The notes below the pieces were generated by a model. It ran no database searches, was not told the origin of the DNA, and was given only the letters and a program-made list of their open reading frames with translations. Below are positions 7,698 to 14,445 of a stretch of DNA of 64,000 nucleotides, in pieces. Source of the stretch: an uncultured Prevotellaceae bacterium (GTDB taxonomy: Bacteria > Bacteroidota > Bacteroidia > Bacteroidales > Bacteroidaceae); the NCBI GenBank assembly GCA_902778255.1, contig CACYXD010000015.1, forward strand, positions 1-64,000. Direction: 5' to 3'. The position numbers and the translations under genes are program-made. The first letter of the stretch is position 1, and each line of letters starts with the position of its first letter.

Positions 7698-8174
7698 TCA
7701 TTCCAAATAGCCCGTGGGCTTGTATAGCGAGTCAGCCTTCAGCGAATCAGTCCCCAACTGGTCGTAAGCCATAGCCGGCTCATCACCAGTAGGTGCATAT
7801 TCCAACGCATAGTCCGACTGATCGGTCCACACCCTGTCGTCCTTGAACGACTGGTTCAGCGCGGTGGTCAGCGTGATAAGGATAGCCACCACGGCAGCCG
7901 CACGCATCAACGGACGGAAGCGCTCAGTCAACGAGATGGTGCGAGCCTTCACCTGAGGCTTCTCCTCTATCATCTGCAGCATTCGCTCGTCGAAGTCATC
8001 GCCCAGTGTCTCATCCTGCTCGAGCGAGGCGAAAAGGTCGCGATAGGCGCGCAGGTTCTCTGGCAGCTCCTCCTCATTCTGTTCGAAGAAAGCCTTCAGA
8101 ATCTGCTCCTCCTTCAAGGTCGTCTCGGCCTCGAAGTAGCGATCCATCAACTGTTCGATGTACTTATAATCCAT
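7698..8174 (-). CDS. Probable anti-sigma factor (single-pass membrane protein)
   Basis: This 158-residue protein has a soluble acidic helical N-terminal part (about 1-85) and one transmembrane segment near residues 90-108 (AAAVVAILITLTTAL), followed by a short acidic C-terminal part outside the cytoplasm. It overlaps the end of the ECF sigma factor gene by 11 nt, the usual arrangement for a cognate membrane anti-sigma factor. No FecR domain is present, so the signal-transduction mode differs from classical FecI/FecR. Similar Bacteroides proteins are often left as hypothetical. The role is inferred from context. Confidence 0.6.
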   Translation of the reverse strand: MDYKYIEQLMDRYFEAETTLKEEQILKAFFEQNEEELPENLRAYRDLFASLEQDETLGDDFDERMLQMIEEKPQVKARTISLTERFRPLMRAAAVVAILITLTTALNQSFKDDRVWTDQSDYALEYAPTGDEPAMAYDQLGTDSLKADSLYKPTGYLE

Positions 8175-8685
8175 ATTTTTCTTGTTTCAGAAATTCTTGT
8201 TTTATTGTCTGGCGAGCTCGGAAGATGTTAATTTTCACCTGCTGCTCCGTGATATCCATCACAGCGGCTATCTCCTTGTAGCTCTTCCCCTCGACATCGC
8301 GCAACTGCATACAGCTTCGCTGTTTCTCGGGCAACTGGTTCATCAGACTCCTCACGCGTTCCACTCTGTCACGCTGCATGGTCTGCTCCTCAGGAGAGGT
8401 GATAGATGATGGGTGATTGCTGATGGTTGCGTCTTCATCTTCCAGCGACACGTTCTGGTTCTCCATCCTTTTCTGGTGGTCGAGCGCCACGTTGCGGCAA
8501 ATCGTCATACAGAAGGCCTCCATCGACTCTATCTGCGCCCATTGCTCGCGGCGGTTCCAGACTTTCATCATCGTTTCCTGCACCACGTCCTCGGCATCTT
8601 CCCTATTGAGAGTGATGCGTAGTGCCAAGCGGAAGAGTTCGTTCTTCAGCGGCAACACGTCGGTGCGAAAACTGATTTCTTTCAT
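8164..8685 (-). CDS. ECF-type RNA polymerase sigma factor
   Basis: The 173-residue protein contains sigma region 2 (NREDAEDVVQETMMKVW, about 28-44) and region 4 (LPEKQRSCMQLRDVEGKSY... ITEQQVKINIFRAR, about 118-160), joined by a linker with a degenerate 7-nt repeat encoding ISNHPSSIT (8400-8427). It directs RNA polymerase to a regulon that cannot be defined here. It is cotranscribed with the overlapping membrane protein 7698-8174. The upstream region carries a -7-like box (8718-8725, TAACTTTG on the minus strand) and a 21-nt direct repeat (8722-8742 and 8803-8823) that may be a regulatory site. Confidence 0.92.
   Translation of the reverse strand: MKEISFRTDVLPLKNELFRLALRITLNREDAEDVVQETMMKVWNRREQWAQIESMEAFCMTICRNVALDHQKRMENQNVSLEDEDATISNHPSSITSPEEQTMQRDRVERVRSLMNQLPEKQRSCMQLRDVEGKSYKEIAAVMDITEQQVKINIFRARQTIKQEFLKQEKYGL
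8400..8427. repeat. Degenerate 7-nt repeat inside the sigma-factor linker
   Basis: TGATAGA, TGATGGG, TGATTGC and TGATGGT follow one another in frame and encode part of the region 2-4 linker on the minus strand. Confidence 0.45.
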
Positions 8686-8721
8686 CCTCTCTAAATATTA
8701 AGACGATTGAGTTGATGCAAA

Positions 8722-8823
8722 GTTACAAAAAATCGAGAGAAATGCAAAAGAAAATGCTTTTTTCTTTTCATTTCCGAGTGCACGTAACTTCGGCAGAGCC
8801 AATGTTACAAAAAATCGAGAGAA
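8722..8823. repeat. 21-nt direct repeat upstream of the sigma-factor gene
   Basis: An identical 21-nt word beginning GTTACAAAAAATCGAG occurs at 8722-8742 and 8803-8823 (81 nt apart). The first copy overlaps the -7 box of the sigma operon. Confidence 0.75.
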
Positions 8824-8882
8824 AAAAGAAAAATATTTCGCATAAAAGCTATTACAACACAAAAATGTGGTATCTTTGCACT

Positions 8883-9098
8883 GTGAAACGCCATAGAATC
8901 TATCTCATACTGACCATACTGTCACTTCTGACTGCATCGTGTACCGATGGGGAAGGGATGCGGCAGCAGCTGGCCGACCTGCAGATGCGCAACCAGGCCG
9001 ACTCCTTGCTTACCGACGACTCGCTGGCACTCGCCCTCTGCGATTATTTCGACAGCCACGGCACTCCCAATGAGGGAATCACGGGGACAGGTCTTTGA
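8883..9098 (+). pseudogene. Truncated TPR-type lipoprotein, broken at the left end of the RAYT element
   Basis: Starting at GTG 8883, four nt after the -7 box TATCTTTG (8871-8878), the frame gives a lipoprotein signal (LLTASC, Cys20) and then QADSLLTDDSLALALCDYF. This matches the N-terminus of Bacteroidales tetratricopeptide lipoproteins that normally run several hundred residues. Here the frame passes directly into the left end of the RAYT element at about 9080 and stops after GITGTGL. The rest of the gene is absent on the other side of the element. It is therefore a remnant; transcription is still possible, and the transcript would be nearly leaderless. An ATG further upstream (8712) precedes the promoter and was not used. 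Confidence 0.65.
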
Positions 9099-9994
9099 TT
9101 CATATAATAAAAGATGATTCGTCTCGTTATTAGGATAGAACTAATCTTTGATCTATGCCGAGGAAAGAAAGAGAACATAGTGAAACAGGTATCTATCATG
9201 TAATGCTACGTGGTATCAATCGCCAAGATATATTTGACGAAGAGGAAGATTACTGGGCTTTCATCAGAGCACTCTCTTCTATACAATACAGATTGGAAGA
9301 CGACCAAGTGACAAGAATATGTACCTGCCACATATATGCCTACTGCTTGATGCCAAACCATGTTCATCTGCTGCTTTGCGAAAAGGAATGGAAAGTGGGT
9401 GAGGTGATAAAATCCATTGCATCAAGCTATGTACTCTATTACAATAAGAAATATGGTCGGACAGGGCATCTGTTTCAGGATCGCTTCAAGAGTGAGCCGT
9501 GTAATGACTCCGCATATTTCATAACGCTGTTCAGATATATCCATCAGAACCCTGTCAAGGCTGGGATATCGAAAGATGCAAAAGAATACAGATATAGCAG
9601 TTGGGGAAATGACTATCTGGGACTATCTGTTTTAAATACATGTTATATTGATCCGGCAATAAACAGATATGGAATGGACATGCTGACAGAGTGGGTGGTA
9701 TCTCCTTTGACTGATGATGTAGGATGTTTGGAGATGGGGGAACGCGCAATCGTTCCTGATGAAAGAATACGCCAGATGATTCTTGAAAAAAGTAATACAA
9801 TGAGCATTGCGGAGTTTCAGTCTCTTGAAAAGAAAGCGAAACGGGAAATCGTTCGCAGTGCAATGCTTGAAACAGGAATAGGACCTCGCCAGATGGTGCG
9901 TGTTAGTGGCATGACATACTCCGAAATATATAGACTATCAAAGTCATAATAGTTTACATGATGAAGATGAATCAAAGACCTGTCCCCATGATCC
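9078..9994 (+). mobile_element. RAYT (REP-associated transposase) element with inverted ends
   Basis: The left end GGGGACAGGTCTTTGATTC (near 9083) and the right end GAATCAAAGACCTGTCCCC (near 9969) are perfect inverted repeats around the transposase gene. The outermost bases form a longer imperfect palindrome with GATCA/TGATC. The element interrupts a TPR lipoprotein gene on the left, and its right end merges into the reading frame 9958-10539. Confidence 0.85.
9155..9949 (+). CDS. REP-associated tyrosine transposase (IS200-like Y1 HUH family)
   Basis: This 264-residue protein has the RAYT hallmarks: GIYHVMLRG (12-20), the HUH motif MPNHVHLLL (His69 and His71), and the tyrosine-containing helix SSYVLYYNKKYGRTGHLFQ (about 90-108) that should supply the catalytic Tyr. 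YIHQNPVKAGI (about 128-138) is also present. The C-terminal 60 residues form a helix-turn-helix segment of the type often annotated as DnaA-like. Family members cut and join single-stranded DNA at REP sequences. It lies between inverted REP-like ends. Two partial copies of its coding sequence sit in the deleted elements at 12058-12239 and 19823-19990. Catalytic residues look intact, so it may be active. Confidence 0.92.
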   Translation: MPRKEREHSETGIYHVMLRGINRQDIFDEEEDYWAFIRALSSIQYRLEDDQVTRICTCHIYAYCLMPNHVHLLLCEKEWKVGEVIKSIASSYVLYYNKKYGRTGHLFQDRFKSEPCNDSAYFITLFRYIHQNPVKAGISKDAKEYRYSSWGNDYLGLSVLNTCYIDPAINRYGMDMLTEWVVSPLTDDVGCLEMGERAIVPDERIRQMILEKSNTMSIAEFQSLEKKAKREIVRSAMLETGIGPRQMVRVSGMTYSEIYRLSKS

Positions 9995-10539
9995 CCACAG
10001 AACAGATTCTCTCAAGATTTACTAAAGAATTACCACAAACCATCTTGGGATATACATATTCAGAATCACGCCTCATATGGGATGACGTTGATCGTGTCGA
10101 ATATTTTGATGGAGCTACATATGTAGTTAATGAAAACAGTAATTCACACAAGGGAGTAACAATAGGAAATTTCATAAACATTAATGATAGAGGATCTTTG
10201 CCTGTTGACGAGCATGGAAAATTCGCACCACAAAATGATCCGCTATATATGCATGAATATGGACATTATTTGCAAAGTCAGAAGTATGGATGGGAATATC
10301 TAATATCTGTTGGAATTCCTAGTCTTTTTAGTGCATCGACAGCAGACAGGCTTGACACTCCTCCATTCTCAACTCATAACGAGAAGTGGTTTGAGAAATC
10401 TGCAAATAAAATGGCCAGTGAATATTTTGGCAATAAATACGGGGTGAATTGGAATACAAGATATGTGCCTTGGTTTTGGCCTGAATGGAAGAAAAAACGA
10501 TTTTGGTATCTGAGATATAAAGATTTTTATCCAATTTAA
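9958..10539 (+). CDS. Orphan Rhs-type C-terminal domain with HEYGH metallopeptidase-like motif
   Basis: This 193-residue reading frame begins inside the right REP end of the RAYT element, so its first 12 residues are REP-derived. From about residue 15 on it resembles the variable C-terminal domains of Bacteroidetes Rhs/polymorphic toxins: TYVVNEN, VTIGNFINI and then YMHEYGHYLQSQKYG (about 99-113), an HExxH-type zinc motif, followed by GIPSLFSA and HNEKWFEKSANKMASEYF. The Rhs core that would deliver it is missing, and no secretion signal is present. It may be a silent cassette or a pseudogene fragment. The lipoprotein gene 44 nt downstream could be a cognate immunity gene. Toxin activity is inference. 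Confidence 0.65.
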   Translation: MMKMNQRPVPMIPTEQILSRFTKELPQTILGYTYSESRLIWDDVDRVEYFDGATYVVNENSNSHKGVTIGNFININDRGSLPVDEHGKFAPQNDPLYMHEYGHYLQSQKYGWEYLISVGIPSLFSASTADRLDTPPFSTHNEKWFEKSANKMASEYFGNKYGVNWNTRYVPWFWPEWKKKRFWYLRYKDFYPI

Positions 10540-10582
10540 TAGATTCTATGAGATAATAACATACAATAAAAACACTATAGAC

Positions 10583-11194
10583 ATGAATAAAGTAATAATC
10601 ATTTGGGGAGTTATTTTAATTGTTTTTTTTGAATCATGCGTCTTGCCATTAAATCAGGAATGGGTAGGTTTAAACGCGGTAAATACAAGCAATGATAGTA
10701 TACTCATTTATTTAGCAAGAGGTCACCAATGGTCACCTACTGTATATCCCGATACGTTGCTGCCCAAAGACACTTATGTGGGAGAAATAAATCTTCCGCA
10801 CACCAACGATAGTATTTCCGGGTATTTAGTACCTCTTGCTCCACATGACACGACATGTGTAGAGCTCTCATTAATATACTGTGATGATTGGAAGCATGGA
10901 ATGTTAGACAAGTTCTTTGCAGATTTCCCAAAGATTACGTCTTGGTTTTTCATCTCTGCCGATTCTGTCGAGAAATATGGGTATGATTATGTTGCTACTC
11001 ATAACATCATTTTAGCAAGGTATGACTTAACCACTTCAGATATGAAATATTTAAATATGATGATTCCATATCCACCGACGGAAGGCATGAAAGGTATGAA
11101 AATATGGATGTCAAAGAACAATGGAAACTCAGGGGCCAGTGGGAACTCTGAAAAGGATCAGAAGGGATCATGGGGACCGGTGTTTCAATACTAA
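10583..11194 (+). CDS. Small lipoprotein, possible immunity protein
   Basis: The 203-residue protein has a signal peptide ending in a lipobox (FFESC, Cys19) and a mature domain with no recognised family. It shares with 12269-12742 and 19364-19837 a motif near its C-terminus (PYPPTEGM here, FPPTEAM there), suggesting a common lipoprotein group. It lies 44 nt after the Rhs-type C-terminal domain, a common position for immunity genes. Its last residues (GSWGPVFQY) are encoded by a half REP sequence (GGATCATGGGGACC, 11166-11179), so the native C-terminus may have been replaced. Confidence 0.6.
   Translation: MNKVIIIWGVILIVFFESCVLPLNQEWVGLNAVNTSNDSILIYLARGHQWSPTVYPDTLLPKDTYVGEINLPHTNDSISGYLVPLAPHDTTCVELSLIYCDDWKHGMLDKFFADFPKITSWFFISADSVEKYGYDYVATHNIILARYDLTTSDMKYLNMMIPYPPTEGMKGMKIWMSKNNGNSGASGNSEKDQKGSWGPVFQY
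11155..11181. repeat. Solo REP half-site
   Basis: GGATCAGAAGGGATCATGGG followed by GACCGG matches the outer end of the RAYT element (GGATCATGGGGACA) and forms the 3' end of the lipoprotein gene. Confidence 0.6.
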
Positions 11195-11274
11195 ACAGGT
11201 AATTTTGATTAATAATCGTCAAAAAAATATTAACTTTAAAAGACTGACAGCAAAATAAAGTTTATATTTGTAAT

Positions 11275-11967
11275 ATGAATAGAATACTATATACTACATC
11301 GCTATTATTATTGTTGCCATTGCAACTTTTTTCGCAGGTACATTCTGCAGATAATATTGCAAAGGACAGTTTAGACGCACCATACACAAAACATGAAATA
11401 ATAGAATTTTACAGATGTTTAGTGCATGGCATAGATATGAAACCGATATTAACATGGGATGATAGGATTAAGGCTGTAATCTCAAGAGAACACGAACTAA
11501 CCCAAGGGTACGATTTGAACGTAATCTATAAGATCATAGATGAAGCCGTTGCATTTACTGATGGCGAATGGGTCGATACAATCATTGCACTCTCGTTCCC
11601 GAATGGAAATACCGTATATCACCAACTATCAGATGGCTCCTGGAATCATATTTGGTTGCCTAATGGAACAGATGCGTTTGATATGTCATCAAGGCCTTGG
11701 TTTTTTATGCGTCCAGCCATCATCAATGATCGAGATGGGTATGTGAATATTCGAGAGGCCCCCAATGCTCAATCCAAAATTGTAAGACGCATCAAGGAAA
11801 ATGAAATCTTTTATTTTACACCATTATCCAAGGCAGAATGGTATCCGGTTTATCTTCGTGAGGCACTGCCAAGCCTTGGTTATATTCATAAGTCACGTAT
11901 AAAAACATATGATGGCTTCCCAAACAAACTAAAGATACTTGTTAAGAAAATGCGTGGAGGATGCTAA
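11275..11967 (+). CDS. Secreted protein with bacterial SH3-like domain
   Basis: The 230-residue protein starts with a clear signal peptide (hydrophobic run to about residue 20, LFSQ). Residues about 150-210 contain GYVNIREAPNAQSKIVRRIK and an aromatic-rich GYIHKSRI segment, typical of bacterial SH3 domains (SH3b), which often bind cell-wall peptides or other ligands. The middle (GEWVDTIIALSFPNGNTVYHQL) is not recognised. The -7 box TATATTTG (11263-11270) lies only four nt before the ATG, so the mRNA is predicted to have almost no leader. It is isolated between accessory lipoprotein genes; its role is unknown. Confidence 0.7.
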   Translation: MNRILYTTSLLLLLPLQLFSQVHSADNIAKDSLDAPYTKHEIIEFYRCLVHGIDMKPILTWDDRIKAVISREHELTQGYDLNVIYKIIDEAVAFTDGEWVDTIIALSFPNGNTVYHQLSDGSWNHIWLPNGTDAFDMSSRPWFFMRPAIINDRDGYVNIREAPNAQSKIVRRIKENEIFYFTPLSKAEWYPVYLREALPSLGYIHKSRIKTYDGFPNKLKILVKKMRGGC

Positions 11968-12057
11968 GATACAATGAATCGCAGGTCTGAAGTGCCCCCA
12001 ACATTTGGACGGATTAAACATGGTTACTATACAAAATATTTGTCATTAGAATATCGT

Positions 12058-12239
12058 GAATCACAGGGTCTTTGATTCATATAATAAAAGAGGGTTCGTC
12101 TCGTTATTAGGATAGAGCAAGAAACAAAATCTATGACTTATGCCGAGGTTAGTGGCATAACATACTCCGAAATATATAGACTATCAAAGTCATAATGGTC
12201 AACATGATGAAAATGAATCAAAGACCTGTCCCCTGATCC
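12058..12239. mobile_element. Non-autonomous RAYT element (internally deleted copy 1)
   Basis: The left end (GGGTCTTTGATTCATATAAT) and right end (GAATCAAAGACCTGTCCCC) match the full RAYT element at 9078-9994. The interior keeps the transposase start (ATGCCGAGG) fused directly to its last 18 codons (from TTAGTGGCAT to the stop). About 730 nt of coding sequence are missing. It lies in the 300-nt gap before the lipoprotein gene 12269-12742. Confidence 0.85.
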
Positions 12240-12268
12240 ACAATAACTAGAATAAAACATATTAAGTT

Positions 12269-12742
12269 ATGAAACATTTGAATTTATATCTGGTAGCATT
12301 GGTCGTAATGGTTCTTTCTGTTTCCTCCTGCTATAAACTTCATGAGGATGAAGGCCATCACTTCAAGATATATTTCGAAAATCACTGGAATAAGTCCATT
12401 TATATATGGTACGATATTGATTGGCATTGGTATGACAATCCTTACGAAAACTATCTTCCATTGTTTGCAGAAAAACCAATCTATGAAACAGAAGTCTGTC
12501 CTAAGATTCTTCCTGGAGATGTTAACAGTGAACTTATGAAGCACAGAGATTATTATGAAATAGCACTTCAAGATCAAGATTCTGTTGTTATTAGCGTATT
12601 TGATGCAGAACAACCTGATAAGAAAGATTCTGAGTGCTTCCTTGTCCGATATCATCTGTCAAAAGAGGATCTTCAAAAGGTTAACTTTCACATATCTTTT
12701 CCTCCAACAGAGGCTATGCCCTGTGATCCATTACATTATTAA
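12269..12742 (+). CDS. Small lipoprotein, paralogue of 19364-19837
   Basis: This 157-residue lipoprotein (lipobox SVSSC, Cys21) shares with its paralogue the segments LHEDEGHHFKIYFEN, IDWHWYD and YYEIAL. The last 99 nt before the divergent tail are completely identical between the two genes (12620-12718 and 19721-19819). The 5' flank and first codons (from ATAACTAGAATAAAACAT) are identical too, while the centre has diverged. The tail CDPLHY follows a CCTGTGATCC sequence that looks like a degraded REP end. No known family is recognised; an immunity or surface-lipoprotein role is possible. A terminator follows at 12772-12795. Confidence 0.65.
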   Translation: MKHLNLYLVALVVMVLSVSSCYKLHEDEGHHFKIYFENHWNKSIYIWYDIDWHWYDNPYENYLPLFAEKPIYETEVCPKILPGDVNSELMKHRDYYEIALQDQDSVVISVFDAEQPDKKDSECFLVRYHLSKEDLQKVNFHISFPPTEAMPCDPLHY

Positions 12743-12771
12743 TCATAAAAAAGTCATTCTCAAATGAAAAA

Positions 12772-12795
12772 GCCTCCCCTCGGGGAGGTTTTTTT
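12772..12795 (+). terminator. Rho-independent terminator
   Basis: AGCCTCCCC and GGGGAGGTTTTTTT form a strong stem with a run of seven T. Confidence 0.85.
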
Positions 12796-12826
12796 AGATA
12801 CTACTCAGGGAACTTGCCAATCAAAA

Positions 12827-12868
12827 GGGAGGAACTGCCTGTTCCTAACCGAGGAACAGGCAGCTCCC
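12827..12868. repeat. Large palindrome with 22-nt spaced GGAAC...GTTCC units
   Basis: GGAACTGCCTGTTCC (12831-12845) and GGAACAGGCAGCTCC (12853-12867) start 22 nt apart and together form one long hairpin (GGGAG...CTCCC) with a short loop. It stands in the gap between a terminator and the promoter of the next gene and lacks a T tract. Confidence 0.75.
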
Positions 12869-13044
12869 CAAGAGCATTCTGAGCATATTTTCCAGAGAAT
12901 TCCATGAGGTAATTGGAGCTATTTTTCGTATATTATTGTTTCTTAGGATTTTACGAGCGCCCCCTGTTTGCATATTTTCCATAGGCAACAGATACAACAT
13001 AAGAATATATGTCGTAACTTTGCAACCAGAAAACCCAAACTTAT

Positions 13045-14433
13045 ATGCAAACAAGGACTTGGTACATATTTATTATAAGCATCTTGTTAATTGCCAACAG
13101 TTGCAAGCAGCAGAATCAGCATCCTCAAACAGCAAAGTCTTGTCTGGAGGAAGCAGAAGTTGCTTTGAACAACGATAGTATTCAACAGGGTGAGACTTTA
13201 CTGCGAAAGACCATCCTTTTGTCGGAAGAGGCTGAAGACTGGCACACCCATTATATTGCGTACCAGCGATTAGCAGAATCTCTATCACAAAGCGACCCGG
13301 AGGAGGCATTACGACTAATGAAGAAAGCATTGGCCATCTATGAACAACATCCCGACGATGAACATAATCATGTCATCCTGCTCGACTATGCAGGCACTTA
13401 CAGCGCACAAGTGACATATATCACTGAAGGGGCATACGACGAAGCAGTCGATTTCATCCTTCGTGCATACGACATCGCAAAGAAGAAACAGATGACAGAC
13501 CTCATGTGTCAAACCCTTACCAGTCTTGCAAACATCGCTTGGGCAAAGGAGGATTACCGTCAAGCACTCGACTATGCCCATCTGGCAGAATCTACAGCAA
13601 CAACCGATCTATTACCTGGCACCCTGCAAGTACTTGCCCGCACTTACCTTAGCCTCAACATGCTCGACTCTGCAGAAACGGTCTATCGGCAGATTGAACC
13701 AGGTGATGATGTTCACCTGGCATATATCGTTCAGAGCAATCTTGCCAAGATAGCCCTCCGACGAATGGGAGCCACACAAGTGGAAGACAGCGTGACAGAT
13801 GCATTCGAGCAAATAGAGGGTTTCTATTATCAGGCTCTTGAACAGAAAGACCAGTACTATCAAGAGACTTTGAAGCAGGAAGCGGAGAGCCAGCAACTGG
13901 AATACCGCTCTAAGTTGTATGGCTATACACTCCTTTTCTTCATCATCACATCGTTTCTCGTTATTATGGCAATCATATTGGTGGTGAGGTATCGGATGCG
14001 AGCATTACGTCAGGAGAAACAGCATCTACAGCAAGAGGCAGAATATCAGAAAGTTCAGTTACACCAAGCTAACGAGGTGGTGGCGTTCCTACAGAACTTC
14101 ATCCTCGAACGTACGGAAGTGATAAAGAAGCTCAACCAAAGCAGTGACTCACTCATCACCCTCAAGCCGCACGAATGGAGTGAAATAGAACGTACGCTCA
14201 ACGCCATCGATAACAACCGCTTTGCCAACATCCGCAAACAGCATCCCGATATGCAGGAAGATGATATCCGCCTGTGCATCCTCACTCGCTTGGGGCTCAG
14301 CAACCGCACCATCGGTAACATCTACTGTATTACCATCTCTGCCGTCCAGCATCGTAAGCTCAAGTTGAAGAAGGAAGTCTTTGGAGAAACCAATCCAGAT
14401 ATCACCTTGGAACAGATACTAAAGAACAAATAA
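13045..14433 (+). CDS. TPR sensor-like membrane protein with C-terminal HTH
   Basis: The 462-residue protein has an N-terminal hydrophobic segment ending in a possible lipobox (LIANSC, Cys20) and tetratricopeptide-like repeats to about residue 250 (for example EEALRLMKKALAIYEQH and YDEAVDFILRAYDIAKK). A transmembrane helix follows (about 293-317), then a coiled coil, and a C-terminal helix-turn-helix of LuxR/GerE-like type (DIRLCILTRLGLSNRTIGN and ISAVQHRKLKLKK). Such proteins are common in Bacteroidales and are thought to link envelope signals to transcription; direct evidence is sparse. The -7 box is TAACTTTG (13015-13022). The secreted protein 14446-16533 starts 12 nt downstream and is probably cotranscribed and perhaps its partner. 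Confidence 0.8.
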   Translation: MQTRTWYIFIISILLIANSCKQQNQHPQTAKSCLEEAEVALNNDSIQQGETLLRKTILLSEEAEDWHTHYIAYQRLAESLSQSDPEEALRLMKKALAIYEQHPDDEHNHVILLDYAGTYSAQVTYITEGAYDEAVDFILRAYDIAKKKQMTDLMCQTLTSLANIAWAKEDYRQALDYAHLAESTATTDLLPGTLQVLARTYLSLNMLDSAETVYRQIEPGDDVHLAYIVQSNLAKIALRRMGATQVEDSVTDAFEQIEGFYYQALEQKDQYYQETLKQEAESQQLEYRSKLYGYTLLFFIITSFLVIMAIILVVRYRMRALRQEKQHLQQEAEYQKVQLHQANEVVAFLQNFILERTEVIKKLNQSSDSLITLKPHEWSEIERTLNAIDNNRFANIRKQHPDMQEDDIRLCILTRLGLSNRTIGNIYCITISAVQHRKLKLKKEVFGETNPDITLEQILKNK

Positions 14434-14445
14434 AAACATACAGCT

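Noticed and set aside
8712-8882. Longer version of the truncated TPR lipoprotein starting at 8712
   Set aside because: It starts upstream of the TATCTTTG promoter box, has no signal peptide at its N-terminus, and covers the regulatory region of the sigma gene.
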